Shown piece after piece: positions 17,757 through 26,661 of a stretch of 64,000 nucleotides of DNA. Below the pieces are notes generated by a model that was not told the DNA's origin, did not search any database, and saw nothing but the letters and a program-made list of their open reading frames with translations. Each line of letters begins with the position of its first letter. Within the stretch, counting starts at the first letter, position 1. Origin of the DNA: Nostoc sp. FACHB-892 (GTDB taxonomy: Bacteria > Cyanobacteriota > Cyanobacteriia > Cyanobacteriales > Nostocaceae); assembly GCF_014698795.1 (NCBI RefSeq), contig NZ_JACJTR010000030.1, forward strand, positions 29,320 to 93,319, written 5' to 3'. Made by a program: the position numbers and the translations under genes.

Positions 17757-18388
17757 TATTCTTGGATTTCTAGGTGTCCATCACTAGTTCTTGGATCTTC
17801 CAAAAAACCGATCCCAGATAATGGTCGGTATGGATAGCTTTGGCGAGGGGTTTTTTGAATATCTTCTTTGATGGCTTCTAAATCAATGTAGCGATCGCTT
17901 ACATTAATTAAGCTATCGCTAGTCATCGAACGCAAGCTCACTACTTCTACCCGCACGCCGCGATAGCTGACTGAATTTACCGCATATGCCAAATCCCCAT
18001 CACCGCTGACTAAAACTGCGGTATCATAAGAATCTACTAGCGCCATCATGTCTACTGCTATTTCTACATCCAGGTTAGCTTTTTTAGAGCCATCTGGTAG
18101 CTGGACTAAATCTTTAGCAATGACTCGATAGCCATTGCGACGCATCCACAGCAAAAACCCTTGTTGTTTCTCGTTTGTCCGGTCTACACCAGTATAGAAA
18201 AAAGACCGCAGTAGTCTAGAACCACCAGTTAATCTACATAACAACTTCGTGTAATCGATTTCAATCCCTAGTTGCAACGCAGCGTAAAATAGATTTGAGC
18301 CATCAATAAATATAGCCACCCGACCCCGATTCTCCAAAACTTGTTCTGGCGTAAATATTGAATCGGTTTCAAAATTATTCAACATCAT
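17756..18388 (-). CDS. LabA-like NYN/PIN-fold RNase-type protein
   Basis: A 210-aa NYN (DUF88) protein; the domain is a PIN-like nuclease fold. Conserved acidic residues are visible in RVAIFIDGSNLFYAA (about residue 28), KANLDVEIAVDMMALVD and AVLVSGDGDLAYAV, which together form the expected metal site, followed by GVRVEVVSLRSMTSDSLINVSDRYIDL. The closest characterised relative is LabA of Synechococcus, a negative feedback factor in circadian output; that role should not be assumed here. Its stop codon overlaps the lptC start by one base. Upstream, 165 bases separate it from metG, on the same strand. Confidence 0.9.
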   Translation of the reverse strand: MMLNNFETDSIFTPEQVLENRGRVAIFIDGSNLFYAALQLGIEIDYTKLLCRLTGGSRLLRSFFYTGVDRTNEKQQGFLLWMRRNGYRVIAKDLVQLPDGSKKANLDVEIAVDMMALVDSYDTAVLVSGDGDLAYAVNSVSYRGVRVEVVSLRSMTSDSLINVSDRYIDLEAIKEDIQKTPRQSYPYRPLSGIGFLEDPRTSDGHLEIQE

Positions 18389-18553
18389 TGTGATACCTCA
18401 ATTTTTATCCCTGTTATTTTTGATACAAATTACCAACTTTTAGATGCTAGTCACAGCGGCTTATGATAATGTTCCGGGACTAAATTAAGTTCAGCCCCGA
18501 TAAATTTTTACTAGAGAAATAAGAAATTGAACAAAATCAGATTTTGATAAGGA

Positions 18554-20158
18554 CTACTCGTTTTTTGGGGGTTCTATTCGCTTAAAAATCGGTTGGGGTG
18601 TACCCAACTGTTGTTTACTAGATAGTATCCCCCATGTTGCATGGGTGGTAAAAGGAGCGCTAACTGAAATTTGTATTTGATCGTTAAAGTTTATCCCAAA
18701 GCCCAGCTGCTGATAAATATCGCTACTGATGTTAGGAATAATTGGGGATAGCAGATAAGCTGCTAGTCTAACCGATTCTAGAACTGCGTAGAGAACTTTT
18801 TCCACCGACTCCTGCTGTCCCTGTTTATATAATGACCAAGGAGCTTGTTCATCAATAAACTTATTACTGGCTTGCACCAGTGAAAGGATCGCCTCACAGG
18901 CTTGACTGAAAGCTAACTCTTCATAGGCTTGTTTTACCTGTTCTCCTAGACGTAAACCATTTGTTTTCAAAGGATTTTCATCAGGAATTGCTTCATTGCC
19001 CATTGAAGGTACACTATTGTCAACGCAGTATTTCTTCACCATGTTCAAGGTGCGATTGAGCAAATTACCTAAATCATTTGCTAAATCTGCATTCAGAACG
19101 TTAATGAACCTAACTTCATTAAAATCTCCATCCTTGCCAAATTCGATTTCCTTAAGGAAGTAATAACGAACGGCATCACTACCATAGCGCTGAACTAACG
19201 CCACAGGATCAAGGGTGTTACCCAGACTTTTGCCCATCTTTTGACCATCTTTGGTCAAAAAGCCATGCCCAAATACTCGTTCTGGCAAGGGTAAGCCAGC
19301 CGACAATAGCATTGCTGGCCAGTAAACTGCATGGAAGCGTAGAATATCCTTACCAATTAGGTGCAGGTTGATTGGCCACCATGTTTCTAAGGCATTTGCT
19401 AAAGTCGGTTCTGCATCTGGTTCTAGTAATGCCGTTACATAAGCTAACAGCGCGTCAAACCAGACATAAAGGGTGTGCTTGGGATCAACTGGTACAGGAA
19501 AGCCCCAATCTAAATTTACCCGCGAAATTGAAAAGTCTTGCAGCCCTTGATTTACAAAACTGAGGACTTCGTTGCGCCGACTTTCTGGTTGAATAAAATC
19601 CGGTCTAAATTGATAAAATTCTGTCAGCTTAGTTTGATATTTGGATAAGCGGAAAAAATAGTTTTGCTCGTCTCGCCATTCGACTTCTTTGTTAGTATGA
19701 ATTGGGCAACGGTGTCCTTCTAGTAGGTCACGTTCTTCTTTAAATTCTTCGCAGGATACGCAATACCAGCCTTTTTGTTGTCCCTGGTAGATATCACCAG
19801 ATTTCCATACTCGCTCAAAGAATTCTTTAACGATCGCTTCATGACGAGCAGCAGTAGTCCGGCTAAAGCGATCATATTGAATGTCGAGTAACTGCCACAA
19901 ATTAATGAAGCTAGGCACAATTTCATCACAAAATTCTTGTGGCGCTTTGCCTAAACTTTCTGCCGATCGCTGAATTTTTTGCCCGTGTTCATCTGTACCT
20001 GTAATCAGTAATACCCGATGCCCTAGGAGTCTTTGAAATCGAGCTACTACATCTGCTGCGATCGTCGTATAAGCACTGCCTATATGAGGGACATCATTTA
20101 CATAATACAGTGGTGTTGTTAGTGCAAATGTCAATTCTTTTTTTTTCACTGGATTCAT
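18554..20158 (-). CDS. metG: Methionyl-tRNA synthetase
   Basis: Class I aminoacyl-tRNA synthetase that charges tRNA-Met. The 534-aa protein has the HIGH-type motif PHIGSAYTTIAADV near the N-terminus, LITGTDEHGQKIQ, a zinc-binding knuckle (WYCVSCEEF and HRCPIH), the GKDILRFHAVYWPAM segment and the KMSKS-type motif as KMGKSLGN (about residue 305). It has the anticodon-binding helical domain but no C-terminal tRNA-binding EMAP domain, which matches the short form common in cyanobacteria. The start is the ATG at 20158 (MNPVKKKELTFALTTPLYYVND). Divergent from the plsC-like gene. Confidence 0.97.
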   Translation of the reverse strand: MNPVKKKELTFALTTPLYYVNDVPHIGSAYTTIAADVVARFQRLLGHRVLLITGTDEHGQKIQRSAESLGKAPQEFCDEIVPSFINLWQLLDIQYDRFSRTTAARHEAIVKEFFERVWKSGDIYQGQQKGWYCVSCEEFKEERDLLEGHRCPIHTNKEVEWRDEQNYFFRLSKYQTKLTEFYQFRPDFIQPESRRNEVLSFVNQGLQDFSISRVNLDWGFPVPVDPKHTLYVWFDALLAYVTALLEPDAEPTLANALETWWPINLHLIGKDILRFHAVYWPAMLLSAGLPLPERVFGHGFLTKDGQKMGKSLGNTLDPVALVQRYGSDAVRYYFLKEIEFGKDGDFNEVRFINVLNADLANDLGNLLNRTLNMVKKYCVDNSVPSMGNEAIPDENPLKTNGLRLGEQVKQAYEELAFSQACEAILSLVQASNKFIDEQAPWSLYKQGQQESVEKVLYAVLESVRLAAYLLSPIIPNISSDIYQQLGFGINFNDQIQISVSAPFTTHATWGILSSKQQLGTPQPIFKRIEPPKNE

Positions 20159-20528
20159 GCAAAATAAAAATTAGCTTATAAAATCTTTTACTTCTATTGG
20201 AAAAACCACGCAATTATACAATAATATTTTTATTTTTTCCAATGATACCTTAATATTAGCAAATTTTTCCGGTCAAAAATTGTTTTGTAATATGCATCAA
20301 TTCAACTCATTTTTACCTACAATAAAGAAATTAACTAATGATAATTTTTTTGAATACTTTCTATTAGAAAATATTGTGATCAAAAATACATAATCTAGGA
20401 TGGTGAAAATTTAGCTGTTTTTGTAGATTAGACATTTCTATCTTAAGACGGTCATGGCAGTCGTAAAGAAATGTAAAAATTAAATTAAGATAAACTGCCA
20501 CCTTTAACGGAAGATATATTGATTAGGT
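20159..20528. promoter_or_regulatory. AT-rich divergent promoter region metG / acyltransferase
   Basis: 370 bases between divergently transcribed genes, strongly AT-rich, with no open frame or notable repeat. It must hold both promoters. I could not pick out -10/-35 boxes with confidence. Confidence 0.5.
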
Positions 20529-21254
20529 ATGAGTCGAAATAGCCCCCTGGAGATTTCTCGCGCTTTGGTGGCGGCACTCTCAACGCAAATGTTTCGTTAT
20601 TACGAGGATCGCATTCCCCAAGATGCCAGCGTCTTGGTAGTTAGTAATCACCGCAGCTTTATGGATGCGCTGATTTTAATGGCGGCGTTATCAAGTCCGA
20701 TTCGCTTTGCTTGTCATCACTACATGGGACAAGTGCCAGTAATGCGGGAAATTGTCACCGGACAATTGGGGTGTTTTCCTTTAGAGAAAACTCAAAACCG
20801 CCAGCAAAGCTTTTTTTCGCAGTCGCAGGTGCTATTGCAGTCTCGGCAGATGGTGGGAGTATTTCCAGAAGGGACTCAACCAATGGTGAAATTTACTCAG
20901 CCAAACCATGTGGGTGACTTTCAGAGGGGTTTTGCCCATTTAGCATTGCGGGCTGATGTGCAGGATTTAGCTATTTTACCGATCGCGATCGCCTCCTTAG
21001 AAGAAGTAAACACTTCTGGTTTCCCCTTAAGGCTTTTGAGTCTATTTGACCCTTCAGAACCTTTATTTAACCAAAGTGGTTGGCATCCTCTGGTAATTTA
21101 TCGTCGGGTTGCAGTGTTAATCGGTCGCCCTTATTGGATTACGCCCCAACATCAAAAACAATATCATGGCAAACAAGCCAGAACTGTTGTGGCTGAACTG
21201 ACAGAACACTGTCATGGTGAAATTAGCAACTTACTGCGTCAAGGTTGCTATTAG
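20529..21254 (+). CDS. PlsC-type lysophospholipid/acyl acyltransferase
   Basis: The 241-aa protein has the acyltransferase block I VVSNHRSFMDALIL (N-H-x4-D, catalytic His/Asp), block II-like GCFPLEKTQNR, block III VGVFPEGTQPMV and a downstream LPIAIAS. It lacks strong membrane helices apart from the hydrophobic strand around block I. Enzymes of this group add a fatty acyl chain to lysophosphatidate or other alcohols. Its immediate neighbour is an alpha/beta hydrolase on the same strand; in plant phytyl ester synthases these two domains are fused, so a role in phytyl ester or neutral lipid formation is possible. A second, more canonical plsC is at 30350. Confidence 0.85.
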   Translation: MSRNSPLEISRALVAALSTQMFRYYEDRIPQDASVLVVSNHRSFMDALILMAALSSPIRFACHHYMGQVPVMREIVTGQLGCFPLEKTQNRQQSFFSQSQVLLQSRQMVGVFPEGTQPMVKFTQPNHVGDFQRGFAHLALRADVQDLAILPIAIASLEEVNTSGFPLRLLSLFDPSEPLFNQSGWHPLVIYRRVAVLIGRPYWITPQHQKQYHGKQARTVVAELTEHCHGEISNLLRQGCY

Positions 21255-21274
21255 AGCCATTCGATTTTGGGAAT

Positions 21275-21286
21275 GCTACGCGTAGC
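21275..21286. repeat. 12-bp perfect palindrome GCTACGCGTAGC
   Basis: Perfect palindrome 20 bases after the acyltransferase stop codon, followed by TTGCTTCCACTAAGTGG, another small inverted repeat. The type is frequent between genes in Nostoc. No function is inferred. Confidence 0.5.
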
Positions 21287-21437
21287 TTGCTTCCACTAAG
21301 TGGTACGGCTTTGCTCAGTCGAACAATTTTGGATTTTCCCCATAAGTTTCAGTAGCTTGTAAGACTTTTTTTGTTTTTGCTCAAAAGTACCGAAGCTCCT
21401 AAAAGCAACAATCAGTAATCCAAAAGTTTTATACCAT

Positions 21438-21471
21438 TGACTAATGACTAATGACTAATGACCAATGACTA
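21438..21471. repeat. TGACTAA/TGACCAA heptamer repeat that contains a start codon
   Basis: Units TGACTAA, TGACTAA, TGACTAA, TGACCAA and TGACTAT run directly into the hydrolase gene; the ATG at 21465 is part of the last units. There is no separate ribosome binding site. Confidence 0.75.
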
Positions 21472-22292
21472 TCTCAGAAGTTGAGCTAAAGCCTTGTTTC
21501 CTAACTCCTAAACGAGTAAAGCCAGAGTATCCACTGTTGGTATATTTGCCAGGAATGGATGGAACAGGTCAACTATTGCGATCGCAAACCGTAGGATTAG
21601 AAACTGGCTTTGATGTCCGTTGTTTGGCGATCCCACGCAAAGACCTTAACACTTGGGATGTACTAGCTAAGAGTGTAGTGGACTTGATCCACGCCGAGTT
21701 AGAAAAAAGCTCTCAGAGGTCAGTTTACCTGTGTGGCGAGTCGTTTGGTGGTTGTTTGGCAATGAAAGTGGCGATCCAAACGCCGCATTTATTCAAGCGA
21801 ATTATCTTAATTAACCCAGCATCCGCCTTTCGTCTTCGCCCTTGGTTGAATTGGGCATCCCAACTTACTTACTTGGTGCCATCAGAGTTGTATGATGTTG
21901 GCGCACTGGGATTATTGCCGTTTTTAGCATCTTTGCAACGCATTTCTCGGAGCGATCGCCATGAACTGCTAAAAACTATGCGTTCTGTCCCTTCAGAAAC
22001 CGTTCTTTGGCGGTTGTCTTTACTGCGAGAGTTTGAAGTTGATCAAGAACAGTTAAGTCGCTTGACTCAACCAGTTTTATTGATTGCCGGTGGTAGCGAT
22101 CACCTTTTGCCTTCTGTAACTGAAGTGAAGCGGATAGGTAATATCTTACCAAATGCCAAAATTTTGGTGCTGCCCGATTGCGGACACGCTTGCTTGCTAG
22201 AGGAAGATATTAATCTCTATGAAATTCTTAAGGTTAACGACTTCTTAGAAAGTAATGCTGATATAGGTAGGGGGCTAGAAGTGAGAGGGTAG
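21465..22292 (+). CDS. Alpha/beta-fold hydrolase related to the phytyl ester synthase hydrolase domain
   Basis: The 275-aa protein shows LLVYLPGMDGTGQLL (oxyanion segment), the nucleophile elbow CGESFGGCLAMKVA (G-E-S-F-G-G, Ser near 93), LINPASAFRLRPW, an acidic residue in AGGSDHLLPS and the catalytic histidine in PDCGHACLLEEDINL. The GMDGTG and GESFGG motifs are typical of the esterase part of plant PES1/PES2 and their cyanobacterial homologues. The gene follows a PlsC-type acyltransferase by 210 bases, so together they carry both PES domains, though in reverse order. The start codon lies inside a heptamer repeat. Function as esterase or acyltransferase subunit is inference. Confidence 0.8.
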   Translation: MTISEVELKPCFLTPKRVKPEYPLLVYLPGMDGTGQLLRSQTVGLETGFDVRCLAIPRKDLNTWDVLAKSVVDLIHAELEKSSQRSVYLCGESFGGCLAMKVAIQTPHLFKRIILINPASAFRLRPWLNWASQLTYLVPSELYDVGALGLLPFLASLQRISRSDRHELLKTMRSVPSETVLWRLSLLREFEVDQEQLSRLTQPVLLIAGGSDHLLPSVTEVKRIGNILPNAKILVLPDCGHACLLEEDINLYEILKVNDFLESNADIGRGLEVRG

Positions 22293-22342
22293 GGTGAGGC
22301 GCAATCGCATCAGAAATTAATTAAACAAACTCAAAACCTACT

Positions 22343-22534
22343 ATGACCAAAACAACTGTCAAACTGCAAATTCCTTTTGAATCACTTCTAGATGCCATTG
22401 CCAACCTTCCTTTAGAAGGAAAACATCAACTGTGGCAATTATTAAATGACGAAATTAATCAAAGCGAAGGAAATTTCCTTCCAGAAGACTCTTATGATTG
22501 GGGTCCCAAGGACAGCCAAAAGGCAAGCCACTAG
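22343..22534 (+). CDS. Small antitoxin-like protein upstream of MazF-type toxin
   Basis: 63 aa, acidic overall, beginning MTKTTVKLQIPFESLLDAIANLPLEGKHQL. The first half looks like a short helical pairing region also seen in many cyanobacterial small antitoxin-like proteins. The C-terminal part is polar and probably unstructured. It lies 42 bases before a MazF-family gene on the same strand, the standard antitoxin-then-toxin order. No AbrB/MazE DNA-binding fold is recognisable, so the assignment rests on position and size. Confidence 0.6.
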   Translation: MTKTTVKLQIPFESLLDAIANLPLEGKHQLWQLLNDEINQSEGNFLPEDSYDWGPKDSQKASH

Positions 22535-22576
22535 AATATATCCCTGGAGTTGGGCTAAAAGTTGTTGGTGGCAAGA

Positions 22577-22951
22577 ATGCTCCAACCTGATTTGCTTGAA
22601 TGTGGCGACGTAATTATAGTAAGTTTGCCTACTAGTACTCCTAGAGGACGTGAACAGCAAGGAAGACCTGCTGTAGTGGTCGGTATACCTTGGGGAGAAG
22701 TCCGCTATCCAATGCTAATGATTGCACCTTTAACTACCCAGAGTGGTTCTTGGGCGTTCAATAATCCCAGCTTATATCCGCGTTTGTTAGCTGGTGCTGG
22801 TGGTTTGCCTCTGTCTTCCATTGTCTTACTAGATCAAATGCGGGGATTAGATATAAATCGAGTTTTGGCGTATTTGGGAACACTCACCCCTGAGCAATAT
22901 GTTCCTATTGTTGATGGATTAAGACAGTTATTCAAAGAAGAAAATAGTTAA
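22577..22951 (+). CDS. MazF/PemK-family endoribonuclease toxin
   Basis: The 124-aa protein has the MazF core: CGDVIIVSLPTSTPRGREQQGRPAVVVG, with the catalytic-region arginine, then YPMLMIAPLTTQ, with the conserved threonine, and LPLSSIVLLDQMRGLDINRV near the end. These toxins cut mRNA at short motifs. I start at the ATG at 22577; TTG/GTG codons at 22562-22570 would add five residues. Together with the small upstream gene it forms a likely type II toxin-antitoxin module. The sequence is intact with no frameshift. Confidence 0.88.
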   Translation: MLQPDLLECGDVIIVSLPTSTPRGREQQGRPAVVVGIPWGEVRYPMLMIAPLTTQSGSWAFNNPSLYPRLLAGAGGLPLSSIVLLDQMRGLDINRVLAYLGTLTPEQYVPIVDGLRQLFKEENS

Positions 22952-23044
22952 TCTGAAACTGATATTTACGTTTATAGAGGGATGTAGAGCCGCTCATAAT
23001 TTCGCTACAACCAAAAGAGAGGCTTTACAAGATGGTGTCAAGTA

Positions 23045-24211
23045 ATGGCAGACAAACCCCAAAAAATCGAGGTGAATAAACCAGTTAATTCACCGAGAGA
23101 AACTTCAAAAAGAAAAATTCAGGCTCAATCATCAGCAGAAAATGAACCGTCTGCATTAGAGTCTTTTTTTACAAGTGTTGCTCAGACTGGCAAAGCAGTT
23201 TTAGACACAGCAGTAGGAGTGGGAGAAGCGACAGCGAAAGAAACACACAAGTTAATTGAGCAAACAACTCAAACCAGTGGTCAGGTTGTGAATCGCCTCA
23301 GCGAAAATTGGCTGATTAGAAGACTATCTGGAGTATTAAATTTAAATTGGCTAATTGGTAGTACTGACGCCGTTGATTTAGAAAAAGCAGAAGTTGCGGT
23401 AAAAAAGCTTAAGCAACAGTATGCAAATGAATCACCTAGCCAGATTGCTCACCGAATCATGGTGGAAAAAGCGACTCAAGCAGGGACAGTTGGACTAGCA
23501 ACAAGTGTTTTGCCAGGAATAGCAGTTGCATTGTTGGCAATTGATTTAACAGCCACAACCAAATTGCAGTCAGAAATGCTTTATCAGATTGCATCTGTCT
23601 ACGGTCTAGATTTAAAAGATCCTGCGCGTAAAGGTGAAGTTTTAGCAATTTTTGGTCTAGCCTTGGGTGGAGGCCGTCTTTTGAAAGCTGGGGGATTAGG
23701 CTTGCTGCGAAATATACCTTTGGCGGGTGCAGCGATCGCAGCTAGTTCAAATGCAACGATGATCTATTCATTGGGGTATGCTGCTTGTCGATTTTACGAA
23801 GCCAAGCTAGATGAATCAACTTCACTCACATCCTCAGAGACACTGGCAACATTAAAAGCAGAGAGTGAAAAGTATTTAGAAACTGCGATCGCTCAAGAAG
23901 CCGTTATGGATCAAATTTTAGTTCATATGATACTGGCTAGCCATCCAGAGAAGACTTGGGATGAAATTCTGCCAGAATTAAAAACTCTAAACCTTAATCC
24001 TAACTCGTTAGATGCCATTGCCCAAAATATCAAATCACCTAAGTCTTTGGATATACTGCTAAATCAGCTAAATCGTGATTTTGCCATACCCTTGCTAGCT
24101 CAGTGTTACAAAATTGCCCAGCTTGACAATAAAATTACACCAGTTGAGCAAGAAATAGTAGAGGCGATCGCCAGCAAATTTGATATTGATACAAATAGAA
24201 TTGGGGCATAG
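23045..24211 (+). CDS. EcsC/DUF697-like membrane-associated protein
   Basis: A 388-aa protein. The N-terminal 60 residues are polar and low-complexity; a helical region follows (SFFTSVAQTGKAVLDTAVGVGEATAKETHKLIEQ). The centre has hydrophobic Gly/Ala-rich segments (AGTVGLATSVLPGIAVALLAIDL, GEVLAIFGLALGGGRLLKAGGLGLL, LAGAAIAASSNATMIYSLGYA) resembling EcsC or DUF697-type proteins. The last 35 residues (LLAQCYKIAQLDNKITPVEQEIVEAIASKFDI) look like the tail of a TerB-type helical domain. The exact family is uncertain and no function is proposed. ATG at 23045 follows a 93-base gap from the toxin gene. Confidence 0.6.
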   Translation: MADKPQKIEVNKPVNSPRETSKRKIQAQSSAENEPSALESFFTSVAQTGKAVLDTAVGVGEATAKETHKLIEQTTQTSGQVVNRLSENWLIRRLSGVLNLNWLIGSTDAVDLEKAEVAVKKLKQQYANESPSQIAHRIMVEKATQAGTVGLATSVLPGIAVALLAIDLTATTKLQSEMLYQIASVYGLDLKDPARKGEVLAIFGLALGGGRLLKAGGLGLLRNIPLAGAAIAASSNATMIYSLGYAACRFYEAKLDESTSLTSSETLATLKAESEKYLETAIAQEAVMDQILVHMILASHPEKTWDEILPELKTLNLNPNSLDAIAQNIKSPKSLDILLNQLNRDFAIPLLAQCYKIAQLDNKITPVEQEIVEAIASKFDIDTNRIGA

Positions 24212-24408
24212 AGCATAGAGCAGAAGAGGTAAAGAAGTGGAGTTCTGAGGTGGATTAATGAGTATCAAAGACTCGTTAATGAGTGCTATTTACACTAATT
24301 AGCTAAATATCTGCTTAATTCAGCAGAACAATTTTTACATTACTCAAGTGCGTGAGATAGTGAGGTACGGGTAGTCGAAGTTTCGATTGAGGAAATGCAT
24401 TCTACCTG

Positions 24409-24891
24409 TTATGCCTTCTTACCTGCTACTGGTTCAGCTATATTTTCCATATCAACCAGATTCCACTTTAAGCCTTTGCTCCTATATATACGCTTTTGCA
24501 AATTTGGATAGTCACCGATATCATAGTCTAGCCTTTGACCAACTACTATACATTTGAATATAGAACTACCCGTGTTTTTCAGCTTGTGCGGCTTACCACC
24601 AGCGCGATATCCAATAAAATCTCCTGCTTTAACTGGATAAACGCTTTCTCCAATTGTTGCCTCAGCTTCTCCCTCAAGAACGTATACGCACTCTTCTTCG
24701 TGATAGTGCATATGAAGCTCCGTTGATTCACGTCCAGGCTCTACTTCAATAATGTGAAAACCGATATTTTTTAAACCTGTCAAATCTCCTAAAGACTTAT
24801 TCAGTCTGCAAGCATTGGAGTTGAGAAAATGTGTTTTTTCTAGTCCTTCATAAGACTGAATCTCTTCTTTGGTGACTAAATACTTTTCCAT
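24409..24891 (-). CDS. Cupin-domain protein
   Basis: 160 aa with a single conserved beta-barrel (cupin 2). Motif 1 is ELHMHYHEEECVYVLEGEAEATIG with the histidines and glutamate that bind a metal (about residues 58-66). Motif 2 is VKAGDFIGYRAGGKPHKLKNTG with the last metal-binding histidine. The tail (GDYPNLQKRIYRSKGLKWNLVDMENIAEP) matches cupins described as sugar or auxin-type small-molecule enzymes, but substrate cannot be assigned. It is convergent with the EcsC-like gene and divergent from pepA. Confidence 0.85.
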   Translation of the reverse strand: MEKYLVTKEEIQSYEGLEKTHFLNSNACRLNKSLGDLTGLKNIGFHIIEVEPGRESTELHMHYHEEECVYVLEGEAEATIGESVYPVKAGDFIGYRAGGKPHKLKNTGSSIFKCIVVGQRLDYDIGDYPNLQKRIYRSKGLKWNLVDMENIAEPVAGKKA

Positions 24892-25173
24892 TTCTTGATA
24901 CCAAAGTGCTAAGAAAATTTGATGGTGAACAAGCGAGGGTCCTAAAGATGAATTAAAACGGAAGTTAAAACAGGTTCAAAGGTTTCATCTCAGCAGAAGT
25001 GATTGCTTCTATTTGTGGATGGCATTATATCATCACCTCGTTATTAAGCACAACTTCATAGAGAATTGGTATAACCCCTGCTCCCCCATTCCCCATTCCC
25101 CGTTGCCCTCAGCCTGAAACAAGAAATTTGAGCAATACTGGTACAAGAAGGAATATTTACACAAAATCCCAAC

Positions 25174-26661
25174 ATGACGATTCAACTTAGTGATAAGCCT
25201 TTGCTAGAGTGGGCAGGCGATAGTTTGGCAATTGGATTATTTGAAGATGCAGTAGAGTTAACTGGAGAATTGGCAACTTTAGATCAAAAGTTTTCCGGGG
25301 TATTAAAAGAACTAATTGCTGAAGAAGAATTTAAAGGTAAAGCCAACACGACCATCTTTACTCGTGTGAATCCTGGTAGCGCAGTGCGTAAATTGATTTT
25401 GGTAGGCTTAGGCAAACCAGATGCACTAAAACTCGACACTTTGCGCCGCGCTGCTGCTGCTGTAGCCAGAGTAGCAAAAAAGCAAAAAAGCAAAATTTTG
25501 GGATTTAATTTCCCATTGTGGAATAACGATCCAGCCGCAAGTGCCCAAGCGATCGCAGAAGGTATAGAATTAGCGCTTTACCAAGATATTCGCTTTAAAT
25601 CAGAACCAGAAGATAAAGGTTCACAAATAGAAACCGTAGATTTATTAGGATTCAGTGGACAAGAAGCAGCCATCACCCGTGCTAACCAAATTGTGTCAGG
25701 CGTAAACTTGGCACGAGAGTTAGTAGCAGCACCAGCTAATGCAGTAACACCAATTACTTTGGCAGAAACTGCTCAAGCGATCGCAAAAGATCACGGTTTA
25801 CAAGTAGAAATTCTAGAAAAAGAAGACTGTGAAAAGTTGGGTATGGGTGCATTTTTAGGAGTAGCGCAAGCTTCCGAGTTGCCACCTAAATTCATTCACC
25901 TGACTTATAAGCCAGAAGGTACACCCAAAAAGAAATTAGCAATTATTGGCAAAGGTGTAACTTTCGATTCCGGTGGACTAAACATTAAAGGTGCTGGTAG
26001 CGGCATCGAAACCATGAAAATGGATATGGGTGGTGCAGCTGCTACCTTGGGCGCAGCAAAAGCAATTGCTCAAATTAAGCCAGATGTTGAGGTTCACTTT
26101 ATATCGGCGGTGGCTGAAAACATGATTAGCGGTCGCGCCATGCACCCTGGAGACATTCTCACAGCATCAAACGGCAAAACAATCGAAGTGAACAACACCG
26201 ACGCTGAAGGGCGTTTAACCTTAGCAGATGCCTTGGTGTTTGCCGACAAATTGGGATTAGATGCGATCGTGGATTTAGCTACCCTAACCGGCGCTAACGT
26301 TATTGCCTTGGGTGAAGATATTGCTGGTTTGTACACTCCCGATGATGCTGTAGCTTCCCAGCTAGAGAAAGCTGCCCAAACTTCAGGGGAAAAGATTTGG
26401 CGGATGCCAATGGAAGAAAAATATTTTGAAGGGCTAAAGTCTGGCATTGCGGACATGAAAAATACCGGCCCGCGTCCAGGTGGTTCTATTACCGCCGCCC
26501 TTTTCCTGAAGCAATTCGTCAAAGAGACACCTTGGGCGCACTTAGATATTGCTGGCCCAGTGTGGACAGATAAAGAAAATGGCTACAACGGCGCTGGGGC
26601 AACCGGCTACGGCGTTCGGACGCTAGTTAACTGGGTAGAAGGAGAAGGCAGTGGGGAGTAG
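25174..26661 (+). CDS. pepA: Leucyl aminopeptidase (M17)
   Basis: Cytosolic two-zinc aminopeptidase that removes N-terminal residues from peptides. The 495-aa protein has the N-terminal macro-like domain and a catalytic C-terminal domain with AIIGKGVTFDSGGLNIKGAGSGIETMKMDMGGAA (metal-binding Lys and Asp), the signature NNTDAEGRLTLADAL (about residue 347) and the conserved arginine within it. The final residues (EGEGSGE) and the TAG stop are encoded by a GGGAGTA tandem repeat that continues into the intergenic space, so the C-terminus has been set by repeat sequence. Start ATG at 25174. Confidence 0.95.
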   Translation: MTIQLSDKPLLEWAGDSLAIGLFEDAVELTGELATLDQKFSGVLKELIAEEEFKGKANTTIFTRVNPGSAVRKLILVGLGKPDALKLDTLRRAAAAVARVAKKQKSKILGFNFPLWNNDPAASAQAIAEGIELALYQDIRFKSEPEDKGSQIETVDLLGFSGQEAAITRANQIVSGVNLARELVAAPANAVTPITLAETAQAIAKDHGLQVEILEKEDCEKLGMGAFLGVAQASELPPKFIHLTYKPEGTPKKKLAIIGKGVTFDSGGLNIKGAGSGIETMKMDMGGAAATLGAAKAIAQIKPDVEVHFISAVAENMISGRAMHPGDILTASNGKTIEVNNTDAEGRLTLADALVFADKLGLDAIVDLATLTGANVIALGEDIAGLYTPDDAVASQLEKAAQTSGEKIWRMPMEEKYFEGLKSGIADMKNTGPRPGGSITAALFLKQFVKETPWAHLDIAGPVWTDKENGYNGAGATGYGVRTLVNWVEGEGSGE

